A stretch of 60,243 bases of DNA from Clostridia bacterium (GCA_018432615.1 JAHDSQ010000026.1:1-60243), one strand, 5' to 3'. Positions 1 through 8,696 are shown, numbered from the stretch's first letter. Made by a program: numbers and translations. Notes: a model not told the origin generated them from the letters alone.

Positions 1-179
1 GTGGCTCCTTTTTAATTCTTCCCACACTATTATCTCATTTCCTTTTTGTTTTGTCCAGTGCTACTTTGCGAAAAATTATTTTTTCTTATCTTGTTCTTGC
101 ATTGATATTCAGCTATCAAAAATCTCATGCGTCAGCTCTGGTTTTCAAAAGGAAATTTTTAAGTATTGGCAATATATTA
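1..179. other. Left-edge intergenic region
   Basis: No gene is visible here. On the minus strand, AAAAAGGAG near positions 5-14 looks like a ribosome binding site just before the left edge, so a minus-strand gene probably starts beyond the window. No clear terminator was found for the membrane-protein gene that ends at 180. Confidence 0.4.
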
Positions 180-977
180 TTAATGTTTCAATTTGAGATA
201 TTTTGTAAAAACATATAAGTAGGCAAAGCAGATAGCATAAGTGAGAAGGAATCCGACATTTAAACCAGCGGTGGGTAAGAGGGCATAGCAAGCCAGGTAG
301 AAAACAACAAGTGTGCTGACACTGTATGCGAAACCCTTTAACAGCGATGGATACAAATCGTTTCCGTCTTCGAAATGAAGAATCAGTATCAGCGGATACA
401 GTGTCGAAGGGAAGGCACTCAGTATACCCGACCAGCGGCTGCCTAAGACTGAGGAAAGGGAAGTAATGATAATAATCAGAAAGCCGACAAACACGGCCCT
501 GATTAATAATATTTGATAGGTACTTTTACTTTTTTTAGTTTCGCCAGAATCCTTAACAAGTCGTTTTACAACAGTGATGTTGGCGAAAAAAAACACAATA
601 AAAATCGCAAATGCCGTAACAAGGTTAAGCTTCAGTAAAGACAAGAAATACCCCCACAGTACGAAGGAAAAAATAGCGGCAGTACTGGAAAGGGTTATTG
701 ATAAGAGAACGCTTGAGGCTTGTAATCTTGAGGAGACGACTAAATATACAGCACAAAAAATAAGTGAAGAAGACAAACCGGCCATGCCCCACGGAATGCC
801 TTCAACCATAAAGGATACACTCTGTTCATAGGAAATGAAATATACGGCAATACCGGCACCTAAAGGTAATCCTGCCAGGATGCCACCCAACAGAGCACCG
901 GCTCGTTTTGACACTTCCGCCAGTGTTACTACTGTCAGGATTGAAACAATCAGTTTATACACGGATAGAGTACTCAT
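180..977 (-). CDS. Polytopic membrane protein of unknown function
   Basis: A 265-residue protein that is almost entirely hydrophobic, with about eight to nine predicted membrane segments and no signal peptide or soluble domain. I do not recognise the family. It appears to contain two related halves: a GGILAGLP stretch near residue 31 and a GILSAFP stretch near residue 183 occupy similar places after an arginine-containing loop, which suggests an internal duplication as in small transporters. The ATG lies only three bases after the aconitase stop codon, so the two are probably co-transcribed and translationally coupled. Transport of an aconitase substrate or product is a reasonable but untested inference. 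Confidence 0.75.
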   Translation of the reverse strand: MSTLSVYKLIVSILTVVTLAEVSKRAGALLGGILAGLPLGAGIAVYFISYEQSVSFMVEGIPWGMAGLSSSLIFCAVYLVVSSRLQASSVLLSITLSSTAAIFSFVLWGYFLSLLKLNLVTAFAIFIVFFFANITVVKRLVKDSGETKKSKSTYQILLIRAVFVGFLIIIITSLSSVLGSRWSGILSAFPSTLYPLILILHFEDGNDLYPSLLKGFAYSVSTLVVFYLACYALLPTAGLNVGFLLTYAICFAYLYVFTKYLKLKH

Positions 978-980
978 TGT

Positions 981-2909
981 TCACTCCGCCTTTGATTTTG
1001 TGTAGGGAAGGAGTCCGCCCGCCAGAAGGATGTCAGTCAGCCGCGGTGAAACGTTAAGGCTGACTTTAAACGAAGAGTTTTTCGTTATATTTTGGATAGT
1101 AAACTCACATTTCCCCAATAGTTTATTATGAAGTTCGTCAATCAACAGTTCATCTCCTGCTTCAAGAAGGTGATAATCGTCCGCGTTCACGAAGGTAAGG
1201 GGAAGAATGCCGGAATTGATGAGATTGGACATATGGATACGAGCGAAGGAGAGGGCGATAACTCCTTTGATACCCAGATATAACGGAACTAAAGCAGCGT
1301 GTTCGCGGCTTGAACCCTGGCCGTAGTTTTCTCCTGCGACCAAGAATCCTCCGTTCAAGCGTTTAGCCCGCGCGGGGAAGTCTTTATCGACCGGTGTCAG
1401 GCAATGGTCCGACAGGGCCGGGATATTGGAACGCAGGGGCAACAGCCAAGCGGGAGAAGGCATGATATGATCCGTTGTTATATTGTCCTCCATTTTCAAT
1501 AAAACCTGTCCGGCTATTTTTGAGGGAAGAGGCTTATTCTGCGGGAACGGTTTAATGTTGGGGCCGAGAACAGCATCACCTGCTTCTTTTGGCTGAGGCG
1601 GGGCGATAATCATATTGTCGTTGATATGGAATTTTGCCGGTGTTTCTACTATCACCGGTTCCTGCTTCCTGGGATCTGTAATTACTCCCTTGATGGCCGA
1701 GACGGCAGCAACCTCCGGACTGCAAAGATATACGCTGGCACTCATGGTGCCACTCCTGCCTTTAAAGTTCCTGTTAAAGGTTCTAAGTGATACCGCATCG
1801 GTTGCGGGCGCTTGTCCCATACCGATACAAGGGCCGCAGGCTGACTCCAGGATGCGGGCTCCTGCTTTGATGAGATTTGCTAAGGCTCCTTCTTCCGCCA
1901 ACATGGTCAAGACCTGCTTGGAACCGGGTGCGATGACAAGGCTGGTATTGGGGTGTACTGTTTTACCGCGCAGAATGGCGGCAACTTTCATGAGATCTAC
2001 GTATGAGGAATTTGTACAACTGCCGATAGCTACCTGATTAATGACGGTGCCCTGCAGCTTGCTAATTTCAACGACATTATCGGGACTATGAGGACAGGCG
2101 ATCAACGGTTCCAGAGTCGATAAGTCGATTATAATTTTTTCGTCGTATAAGGCGTTATCGTCGGCCTGAAGCTCCTGCCAATCATTTTCCCTGTTTTGGG
2201 CTTTCAAAAACTCTCTTGTGACCTCATCACTGGGGAAAAGGGAAGTTGTGGCCCCCAGTTCCGCCCCCATGTTGGTAATTGTCGCTCTTTCTGGGACAGA
2301 AAGGTGTTGTAAAGCGGGACCTGAGTATTCAAATATCTTGCCTACGCCGCCTTTAACGGAAAGCATTTGCAGAAGCTTCAAAATGATATCTTTTGCGGAA
2401 ACCCAGGGCTGAAGTTTGCCTTCAAGCACGACGTTTACGACTTGAGGCATATTCAAATAGTAAGCTCCACCGCCCATAGCGACTGCCACATCAAGTCCGC
2501 CTGCACCGATGGCCAGCATGCCCAGCCCTCCGGCAGTGGGTGTATGGCTGTCGGAGCCCAAAAGGGTTTCTCCGGGAACCCCAAACCTCTCTAAATGAAC
2601 CTGGTGACAAATGCCGTTACCGGGACGAGAGAAATATATCCCATATTTTGCGGCGGCTGTTTGTATGTAGCGATGGTCATCGGCATTTTCGTAGCCAACC
2701 TGAAGGGTATTATGGTCAACATAGGCAACAGACCTCTTGGTCTTGACCCTGGGAAATCCTAAGGCTTCAAATTGCAGATAGGCCATGGTGCCTGTTGTGT
2801 CTTGGGTAAGGGTATGATCGATTTTCAAGGAAATTTCCTTGCCCTTTTCAGGGGTACCGCTTGTTAGGTGGTTTTCAATTATTTTTAAAGTCAAATTTTT
2901 TCTTGTCAT
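981..2909 (-). CDS. Aconitate hydratase, Aquifex-type
   Basis: Interconverts citrate and isocitrate through cis-aconitate in the cytoplasm, using a [4Fe-4S] cluster. The 642-residue length fits the short putative aconitase subfamily rather than the roughly 900-residue AcnA. GSDSHTPTAGG is at 118-128. The three cluster cysteines appear as C298 (GSCTNSS) and C358 and C361 (ACGPCIG). The C-terminal swivel domain carries GQGSSREHA. I chose the ATG at 2909 because GAGGAG lies nine bases upstream. An 18-residue longer reading has no binding site and would begin inside the promoter. A perfect ATTGTATACAAT palindrome overlaps the -10 box, identical to one near the GntR gene at 27.6 kb. No citrate synthase or isocitrate dehydrogenase is adjacent. 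A 3-isopropylmalate or homoaconitate hydratase is less likely given the full-length single chain. Confidence 0.92.
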   Translation of the reverse strand: MTRKNLTLKIIENHLTSGTPEKGKEISLKIDHTLTQDTTGTMAYLQFEALGFPRVKTKRSVAYVDHNTLQVGYENADDHRYIQTAAAKYGIYFSRPGNGICHQVHLERFGVPGETLLGSDSHTPTAGGLGMLAIGAGGLDVAVAMGGGAYYLNMPQVVNVVLEGKLQPWVSAKDIILKLLQMLSVKGGVGKIFEYSGPALQHLSVPERATITNMGAELGATTSLFPSDEVTREFLKAQNRENDWQELQADDNALYDEKIIIDLSTLEPLIACPHSPDNVVEISKLQGTVINQVAIGSCTNSSYVDLMKVAAILRGKTVHPNTSLVIAPGSKQVLTMLAEEGALANLIKAGARILESACGPCIGMGQAPATDAVSLRTFNRNFKGRSGTMSASVYLCSPEVAAVSAIKGVITDPRKQEPVIVETPAKFHINDNMIIAPPQPKEAGDAVLGPNIKPFPQNKPLPSKIAGQVLLKMEDNITTDHIMPSPAWLLPLRSNIPALSDHCLTPVDKDFPARAKRLNGGFLVAGENYGQGSSREHAALVPLYLGIKGVIALSFARIHMSNLINSGILPLTFVNADDYHLLEAGDELLIDELHNKLLGKCEFTIQNITKNSSFKVSLNVSPRLTDILLAGGLLPYTKSKAE

Positions 2910-2944
2910 GGCAAGCAACTCCTCATGCGTAATGTTATTGTACA

Positions 2945-2974
2945 ATTGTATACAATAACACAATGAAACGTCAA
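2945..2974 (-). promoter_or_regulatory. Aconitase promoter with embedded GntR-type operator
   Basis: On the minus strand TTGACG (2969-2974) and TATACA (2947-2952) are separated by 16 bases. The perfect 12-bp palindrome ATTGTATACAAT (2945-2956) covers the -10 element, which is the layout expected for repression by occlusion. The same 12-mer occurs at 27688-27699 near the gntR gene. Confidence 0.7.
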
Positions 2975-4137
2975 GTGATAACTGAAATGAACCTTTTGAT
3001 TCGTTTAAGCGCTTCCATTATATTTTTCATGGAAGAGGCATAACTCACCCGAACGAAGCCCTCGCCTACTTCACCGAAAGCAGTTCCTGGAACTACTAAG
3101 ACTTTTTCTGTCAGCAGGAGTTTTTCACAAAATTCCTCTGATGACAGTCCGGTCTTTTGTATGCTTGGGAATACGTAAAAAGCCCCCAGGGGTTCAAAAC
3201 AGTCCAAACCCATTTTCCGAAAGCCGTCGACTAACACGCGTCTTCTCCGGTTGTATTCCCTTACCATTTCATCCACGGCGGCGTCTCCGTTTGTCAGGGC
3301 TTCGATAGCTGCGTGCTGGGCTGTTGTAGGCGCGCACATGATGGCATATTGGTGTATTTTGTTCATGGCTTTAATAAAAGAAGCATGGCCACAGACATAG
3401 CCCAGCCTCCAACCGGTCATGGCGAAAGCCTTGGAAAAACCGTTAATGACAATAGTCTTATCCTTCATTCCTTCGAAACCGGCAATGGAAACGTGCTTTC
3501 CTTCGTAAGTGAGTTCCGCATAGATCTCATCAGAGATGACAACAAGGTCTTTGTCCTTGAGGATTTTGACGATTGCGGACAATTCATCGCTGTTCATTAC
3601 GGCTCCCGTTGGGTTGTTGGGGTAAGGGATGATTACTACCTTGGTGCGAGGGGAAAGGGCTTTTTCCAACTGTTCGGGGGTCAGCTTGAATTGGTCTTCA
3701 GCCCGAAGCTTGATAATAACCGGTGTGGCCCCGGTCAGCTTAGTACAGCCTTGATAAGCAACAAAGCTTGGTTCCGGGATGATGACCTCATCACCGGGAC
3801 CTACCAGTGTCCTGAGAGCAAGGTCGATACCTTCGCTCCCGCCGACCGTTACAAGGACTTGGCTTTTTGCCTCATATTCCAGGCCGTATTTCCTTTTCAT
3901 ATAATGAGAAATCGTCTCCCTAAGCTTGAGCATACCGGAATTAGAAGAGTAATGGGTATGACCCTTTTCCAATGAATAGATACCCGCTTCACTTACATTC
4001 CAAGGGGTATTAAAATCGGGTTCGCCGACCCCCAGGGAGATAACGTCCTTCATTTCATTGAGCAAATCAAAATACTTACGGATACCGGAAGGAGGGATAT
4101 CGAGGATTTTTTGCAGTATCATTTTTTCCGGTTTCAT
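2971..4137 (-). CDS. Class I/II pyridoxal-phosphate aminotransferase
   Basis: Transfers amino groups between an amino acid and a 2-oxo acid in the cytoplasm. At 388 residues it has the usual fold-type I length and motifs: NNPTG at 174-178, SDEIYAE with PLP-contacting D203 and Y206, the Schiff-base lysine K236 in the SKAFAMTGWR motif, and the substrate carboxylate arginine near the C-terminus. It resembles the PatA/AspC-like group. Its ATG overlaps the stop codon of the upstream Lrp-type regulator (ATGA), so the pair is translated together behind a T-box whose specifier reads as alanine. An alanine-forming or alanine-responsive transaminase is therefore the best guess. Aspartate or aromatic specificity cannot be excluded. 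Confidence 0.9.
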   Translation of the reverse strand: MKPEKMILQKILDIPPSGIRKYFDLLNEMKDVISLGVGEPDFNTPWNVSEAGIYSLEKGHTHYSSNSGMLKLRETISHYMKRKYGLEYEAKSQVLVTVGGSEGIDLALRTLVGPGDEVIIPEPSFVAYQGCTKLTGATPVIIKLRAEDQFKLTPEQLEKALSPRTKVVIIPYPNNPTGAVMNSDELSAIVKILKDKDLVVISDEIYAELTYEGKHVSIAGFEGMKDKTIVINGFSKAFAMTGWRLGYVCGHASFIKAMNKIHQYAIMCAPTTAQHAAIEALTNGDAAVDEMVREYNRRRRVLVDGFRKMGLDCFEPLGAFYVFPSIQKTGLSSEEFCEKLLLTEKVLVVPGTAFGEVGEGFVRVSYASSMKNIMEALKRIKRFISVIT

Positions 4138-4613
4138 ATGAATATAGCCTCCCTTTTGTCTTGAGAATTGTTTTCAAAGATAGTGCCCTTATCTTTGTAT
4201 TTTTTTAGGACAAAATGCGTTGCCGTGCTGAGCACCGATTCTAAAGGGGCTAGCTTTTCAGCGACAAACAGGGCGACTTCTTTAATGGTTTTACCTTCAA
4301 TTATGACTGTTAGGTCGTAGCTTCCGGACATCAGGTAGCAGGCTTTTACTTCCGGAAACTTATAAATGCGCTCAGCGACCTTATCAAAGCCCTCACCCCT
4401 TTGCGGCGTTAATTTAACTTCAATCATGGCGACAACGCTTTCTTTACCTGTTTTATCCCAATTCACCAATGTTGTGTAGCCGACAATTACTTCATCTTCT
4501 TCATATTTTTCGATTGCCTTTTGTACATCTTCCGCACTTTTGCCTGTCATGACCGCAATCTGTTCCACCGTATACCTGCTGTTTTTTTCGAGGATTTCCA
4601 AAATTTCTTCCAT
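4134..4613 (-). CDS. Lrp/AsnC family transcriptional regulator
   Basis: A 159-residue feast/famine regulator. An N-terminal winged helix-turn-helix (about residues 1-55, with TVEQIAVMTGKSAEDV as the helix-turn-helix) is followed by a RAM/ACT-like ligand domain with the typical GSYDLTVIIEG pattern near residue 105. Such proteins bind amino acids and form octamers. I chose ATG 4613 because AAAGGAG precedes it by eight bases; a 17-residue longer reading has no ribosome binding site. It is the first gene after the T-box leader and overlaps the aminotransferase start by four bases. It probably regulates amino-acid metabolism linked to that enzyme. Confidence 0.88.
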   Translation of the reverse strand: MEEILEILEKNSRYTVEQIAVMTGKSAEDVQKAIEKYEEDEVIVGYTTLVNWDKTGKESVVAMIEVKLTPQRGEGFDKVAERIYKFPEVKACYLMSGSYDLTVIIEGKTIKEVALFVAEKLAPLESVLSTATHFVLKKYKDKGTIFENNSQDKREAIFI

Positions 4614-4650
4614 AAGGCATAGCTCCTTTTCTAAAATTATTTTGTAATAC

Positions 4651-4934
4651 AAAAACTCCTCCATCCCTAAAGGGACGAAGGAGTAATCCGCGGTACCACC
4701 CTAATTAGTGCCATTCTTGGCACTCTCTTAAACAGGACAAGCATCCTGTTCCTCTGTAACGTGAGGACACGTCTTCCTCTAATGTGGAGCTGTCTGAAAG
4801 TCTCCATTTCTCAAGGTTGAAACTCAAGGGCTGCTTTCAACATGGTTTGCTGTCGGGCTTCCACCGTTTACCGACTCGCTTTGAGCTGGACATGTTTACT
4901 CTTCCCTATCATCATTTATGTTACGATATGATTT
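4651..4934 (-). ncRNA. T-box riboswitch, alanine specifier
   Basis: The minus strand contains the T-box sequence GGTGGTACCGCGG (about 4682-4694), followed by a terminator hairpin ending in TTTTT near 4651. Stem I carries an AGTA element (about 4897-4900) and an apical GGTGGAAGCCCGAC. In the specifier loop, between the CATGT helix and the CCCT closing helix, I read TGAAA-GCA-G. The specifier is thus GCA (alanine) at 4832-4834. The phenylalanine and threonine leaders in this window follow the same layout, which supports this register. It controls the Lrp-type regulator and the aminotransferase. Confidence 0.88.
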
Positions 4935-4940
4935 TTAATC

Positions 4941-4970
4941 ATTATACTCAAAAATAACCTAAACTTGCAA
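4941..4970 (-). promoter_or_regulatory. Promoter of the alanine T-box transcript
   Basis: On the minus strand TTGCAA (4965-4970) and TATAAT (4941-4946) are separated by 18 bases, directly upstream of the T-box leader. This is a good match to a housekeeping sigma-A promoter. Confidence 0.75.
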
Positions 4971-5000
4971 TAAAAATATTTAAAGAAAAAATATTTAAAG

Positions 5001-6173
5001 CTATCGCTTCGATTGAATAAAAGCGCCCATTCTTTTTGCTGCCTCTGTCAGAAGTTCTTCACTTTGAACAAGACCGATTCTGACGTAACCTTCTCCGCAA
5101 GGCCCGAAGGCTGTTCCCGGTACGACCGCAACACCTGTTTCCCGGAGTAATTGCGAGGCAAACTCGACTGAGGAGGGGAAAGCAGGGGGCAACTTGGCCC
5201 AAACAAACATAGAGGCTTTTGGTTTTGCCACCTTCCACTCAAACCTGGCCAATTCGTTAACTAAAGCATCTCTTCTTTTTTGATAAGCCAGAGCATTTTG
5301 TTTGATGCAATCATCGGGACCGTTCAGTGCGGCAGCTCCGGCAAGTTGAATGGGGAGAAAGATGCCATAATCAATATTGCTTTTAACAAGCCTCATGGCG
5401 GAAATGACCTCTTCGTTGCCTACGATGAAGCCTAAACGGCAACCGGCCATGTTAAAGGTTTTAGAAACGGAATGGATTTCCACACCGACTTCTTTAGCTC
5501 CTTCTACTTCCAGGAAGCTGGTGTTTTTAAATCCGTCATAAGACAGCTCCGAATACGCAAAATCGTGACAAATGATGATATTATTCTTACGAGCGAAGGC
5601 AACAGCTTCTTGAAAAAACTCTTTGGTAGCTGTGGCAGCCAGTGGGTTGCTGGGATAGTTCAATATCATAATTTTTGCCTTTTGGCATACGTCCCCAGGA
5701 ATGTCGGTGAAGATGGGTAAAAAACCGTTTTCCTCTCTCAGTGGCATAGGGTAGAGTTCACCGCCGGCCAGTAGTGCACCGTCATAGTATATGGGGTATC
5801 CCGGGTCGGGAACGAGAACAACATCCCCGGGGTCGAGGAGAGCTAGGTAGATATGGGCAAGACCGTCCTGAGAGCCCATGAGGGAAAGAATCTCTTTATC
5901 CGGGTGCAATGTTGTATTATAATTTCTTTTGTACCAGTTTTTAATAGCTTCTTTTAGTTCCGGTATTCCTTCTGTCAAGGTATAGCCGTAGTTTGAGACA
6001 TCGGTGGCTGCCTTGAGCAAAGTTTCCTTGACGTGGGGTGGAGGCGCCATATCGGGACTGCCTACGCTCAGATCAATAACGCTCTTTCCTGCTGCAATTG
6101 CCGCTTCCTTTTGTTCGCTTATTTTTGAGAATATGCCGGGCTTAAGACGCTGCAAGCGTAAAGCACGTATCAT
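5001..6173 (-). CDS. LL-diaminopimelate aminotransferase-like enzyme
   Basis: A 390-residue class I/II aminotransferase whose overall sequence is closest in my memory to DapL, which makes LL-2,6-diaminopimelate for lysine and peptidoglycan synthesis. The PLP lysine is K238 in SVSKTFNMAG. Two usually invariant motifs are altered: NNPTGA reads SNPLAA (about 175-180) and MTGWR reads MAGCR (about 242-246). These changes could mean a different amino donor or acceptor. The ATG at 6173 has an excellent GAGGAGG site seven bases upstream; a longer frame to 6461 has no such support and crosses the divergent promoter region. It is monocistronic and divergent from the peptide-binding protein gene. No other dap gene is nearby. 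Confidence 0.82.
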   Translation of the reverse strand: MIRALRLQRLKPGIFSKISEQKEAAIAAGKSVIDLSVGSPDMAPPPHVKETLLKAATDVSNYGYTLTEGIPELKEAIKNWYKRNYNTTLHPDKEILSLMGSQDGLAHIYLALLDPGDVVLVPDPGYPIYYDGALLAGGELYPMPLREENGFLPIFTDIPGDVCQKAKIMILNYPSNPLAATATKEFFQEAVAFARKNNIIICHDFAYSELSYDGFKNTSFLEVEGAKEVGVEIHSVSKTFNMAGCRLGFIVGNEEVISAMRLVKSNIDYGIFLPIQLAGAAALNGPDDCIKQNALAYQKRRDALVNELARFEWKVAKPKASMFVWAKLPPAFPSSVEFASQLLRETGVAVVPGTAFGPCGEGYVRIGLVQSEELLTEAAKRMGAFIQSKR

Positions 6174-6303
6174 TTTACTACCTCCTCGATACCAGATAAC
6201 AGCTGATGTGTCCATTTTCGTACATTTTATAGGATATGGTGTTTTTATGCAATAATAATTTGGTATCGGTTCAAAGTTTATAGCTTTGGAATAATATAGC
6301 GGT

Positions 6304-6332
6304 TTACCGGTGCAAGTTTTCAATAGTATGAT
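6304..6332 (+). promoter_or_regulatory. Putative promoter of the peptide-binding protein gene
   Basis: TTACCG (6304-6309) and TATGAT (6327-6332) are separated by 17 bases, ending 35 bases before the ATG of the solute-binding protein. The -35 match is weak. Confidence 0.45.
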
Positions 6333-6366
6333 AAGATAGAACAAAATATTGAAAGGCAGGAAAACC

Positions 6367-8013
6367 ATGAGCGCTGATAATAAATACAGCAGGTTTTTAC
6401 AGTTGATCACAGTAATATCGATTTCTATGCTTCTATTCGTTGCTTCTGGGTGTACAACCACAGAGGAAGACGGCGGAAACAGGGGTGCATACCTTAACTA
6501 TTATGCAACAGGGCTTTCCGAGCACATTGATCCGGCCTTAGAAGAAGGAGATTCCGGGAAGCAGCTTATCAATGCTTTGTATGAAGGATTGGTGCGTCTC
6601 AAACCGGACGGTAGTCTGGAAAAGGCCATGGCTGAAGCTTGGACAAGCGATGAAGAAGGCAAAACCTATACCTTTATGATTCGCGAGGCGCAATGGTCTG
6701 ACGGCAGCGCGGTTACGGCCTATGACTTTGTATATGCTTGGAAAAGAGTCCTGTCACCTGATACTGAAAGCCCTTTCGCTTATATGTTCTATGACATTAA
6801 GAATGCAAAAGCATATCATCATTCCGAAGATTCGGCAACAGGAGCAGGGGGAGTGGAAATAGGAGTCGCGGCCTTAGATGATAAGACCCTTGTAGTTGAG
6901 TTGGAACAAGCAAATCCGACTTTCGTAAAAAAACTATTTCATCCGGTTTTCTTTCCTCTTCCCAGTCTGTTAATGCAGGAGAAAGGCACTGAGGGTTTGA
7001 ACCTGAACGGTATTGTGACAAACGGGCCCTTTAGTATCGTTTCTTTTGATAATCAAAAGGGCTGCGAACTAGAGAAAAACGATTTGTATTGGGATCATGA
7101 CAGCGTGATGCTTGAAGGTATGTTTTGGAAGATGACGGAAGATAATTCTCAGGATATTTGGGGAATGTTTGAAAAAGGGCAGATCGATTTGTGCGTGGAT
7201 GTTCCGCAGGGTGGTTTGTCGGAAAGGCTGGAAACGGGCGAGGTCAGGACCAGCCCTTTATTAGCGAATTATTCTTATCAGTTTAATCTTACCAAAGAAC
7301 CCTTTGACGATATCAGGGTACGTCAGGCGCTGTCTCTTGCCTTAGATCGTCGGGGGATGACGGAGGAGCTGTTGCAGGGCGGACAATCACCGTCGCAAGG
7401 GCTTGTACCAAGAGGGACTGTTGATCAATATCCCGGGGCTGATTTCAGGTTGGCAGGAGGGAATCTGCTTTCTGGTTATGATGTTGAAAAAGCCCGGGCA
7501 CTGCTGGCCGAAGCGGGTTATCCTGAGGGAGAGGGTTTTCCGGAACTTAAAATACTAACAGACGAACAATCTGAGCATCAATATGTGGCGGAGTATATAC
7601 AGAAGCAGTGGGAAAACGAGTTGGGAATAAAATGTGTAATTACGGCTCTTTCCTGGCAGGAACGGGCTGCAAAGGTAGATAGAAGAGAATATGATCTGGC
7701 GCTTTCCTCATGGTCGGCTGATTGCTACGATGCTTCGGGATTCTTAAAGAGGTTTATGTCGCGAAGCGCCTTGAACGGCACAGGCTGGAGAAATCAAGAA
7801 TTTGATGAGCGCCTTAAGGAGGCACAGAGCAACATAGAGGAAGAAGTACGGTTGTCTGCTCTTCATGAGGCAGAAGAAATTATTATGAGAGAGATGCCGG
7901 TATTGCCTTTGTTCGATTATACAAGTGCGTATGCAGTTAAGGACCACGTGTTGGGCTTGTATTTGCCGCCGGTGGGAGCAGGAGTGGAATTCAAATGGGT
8001 ATATTTCGAATAG
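6367..8013 (+). CDS. Oligopeptide ABC transporter substrate-binding lipoprotein (OppA-like)
   Basis: Extracytoplasmic solute-binding protein, family 5 (peptides, nickel or related ligands), 548 residues. The N-terminus has a basic start, a hydrophobic stretch and a lipobox ending SGC (cysteine about residue 29), so it should be a membrane-anchored lipoprotein. The SBP_bac_5 signature is visible in DFVYAWKRVLSPDT and in RQALSLALDR. I chose the ATG at 6367, preceded by AAAGGCAGG, over an in-frame TTG at 6349. No permease or ATPase genes accompany it, so it must work with a system encoded elsewhere or act as an orphan binding protein. The 3' end overlaps azlC by 19 bases, suggesting joint expression. 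Confidence 0.88.
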   Translation: MSADNKYSRFLQLITVISISMLLFVASGCTTTEEDGGNRGAYLNYYATGLSEHIDPALEEGDSGKQLINALYEGLVRLKPDGSLEKAMAEAWTSDEEGKTYTFMIREAQWSDGSAVTAYDFVYAWKRVLSPDTESPFAYMFYDIKNAKAYHHSEDSATGAGGVEIGVAALDDKTLVVELEQANPTFVKKLFHPVFFPLPSLLMQEKGTEGLNLNGIVTNGPFSIVSFDNQKGCELEKNDLYWDHDSVMLEGMFWKMTEDNSQDIWGMFEKGQIDLCVDVPQGGLSERLETGEVRTSPLLANYSYQFNLTKEPFDDIRVRQALSLALDRRGMTEELLQGGQSPSQGLVPRGTVDQYPGADFRLAGGNLLSGYDVEKARALLAEAGYPEGEGFPELKILTDEQSEHQYVAEYIQKQWENELGIKCVITALSWQERAAKVDRREYDLALSSWSADCYDASGFLKRFMSRSALNGTGWRNQEFDERLKEAQSNIEEEVRLSALHEAEEIIMREMPVLPLFDYTSAYAVKDHVLGLYLPPVGAGVEFKWVYFE

Positions 8014-8696
8014 AAAAGAAAGATTTTCAACAAGGAATAAAAGCGGCCATGCCGGTGGTGATGGGATTTCTTCCCATCGGCATGGCGTTTGGTGTTTTAG
8101 CGGCTCAGGCCGGACTGACGGTGGGAGAGGTTTTTTTAATGTCTCTGATAGTTTATGCCGGTTCGTCACAGTTTATTGCCGTTGGGCTATTGCTGACCGG
8201 AGCTTCTCCTTGGACGATTATAGCGGCAACTTTTCTGGTGAATTCCCGGCATATTCTCATGAGTGCTTCATTGGCGCCCTATCTCAAAGGTAATACGGCA
8301 GGAACACTCAGTATATTAGGCTTCGGCGTTACAGATGAGACTTATGGAGTTGCCATAGGAGCTGGAGAAAGCTATCTCAGAAGCCCTTCGTTCTTATGGG
8401 GGTTGAACACAACAGCCCATTTAACCTGGGTTATCAGCACAACAGTTGGCAGCGTAGCCGGCGGTATTATGGCTAATCCTGAGGCCTTAGGATTAGATTT
8501 TGCCTTGCCGGCGATGTTTATTGGGCTTTTGGTGGGGCAGTTGAAGGATGGTCTAAGCGGGCTTATTGCCGGTTTGGCAGCATTGTTGGCAATACTGTTC
8601 AAAATATTTATTCCGGGGAACTGGTACATAATTTTGGCGGCTTTGATTACGGCGACGATAGGAGTTGTTATTGAAACATGGATGCAAAAATATTGA
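7995..8696 (+). CDS. azlC: AzlC-family branched-chain amino acid exporter, large subunit
   Basis: Integral membrane protein of 233 residues with the AzlC hallmarks: PVVMGFLPIGMAFGVLA near the N-terminus, YAGSSQFIAVGLL and NSRHILMSASLAPYL in the first half, and GVTDETYG near residue 115. With AzlD it exports branched-chain amino acids or analogues such as 4-azaleucine. The ATG lies inside the 3' end of the binding-protein gene, with AGGAGTGG upstream. It overlaps azlD by 19 bases. Overlap with a peptide-binding protein suggests that peptide uptake is paired with export of surplus amino acids, which is an inference. Confidence 0.9.
   Translation: MGIFRIEKKDFQQGIKAAMPVVMGFLPIGMAFGVLAAQAGLTVGEVFLMSLIVYAGSSQFIAVGLLLTGASPWTIIAATFLVNSRHILMSASLAPYLKGNTAGTLSILGFGVTDETYGVAIGAGESYLRSPSFLWGLNTTAHLTWVISTTVGSVAGGIMANPEALGLDFALPAMFIGLLVGQLKDGLSGLIAGLAALLAILFKIFIPGNWYIILAALITATIGVVIETWMQKY

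Noticed and set aside
1615-2037. 140-codon plus-strand frame inside aconitase
   Set aside because: Antisense shadow of a region encoding the conserved cluster-binding cysteines of aconitase.
3313-3975. 220-codon plus-strand frame
   Set aside because: It is antisense to the aminotransferase gene, has no ribosome binding site or recognisable domain, and the opposite frame has clear catalytic motifs.
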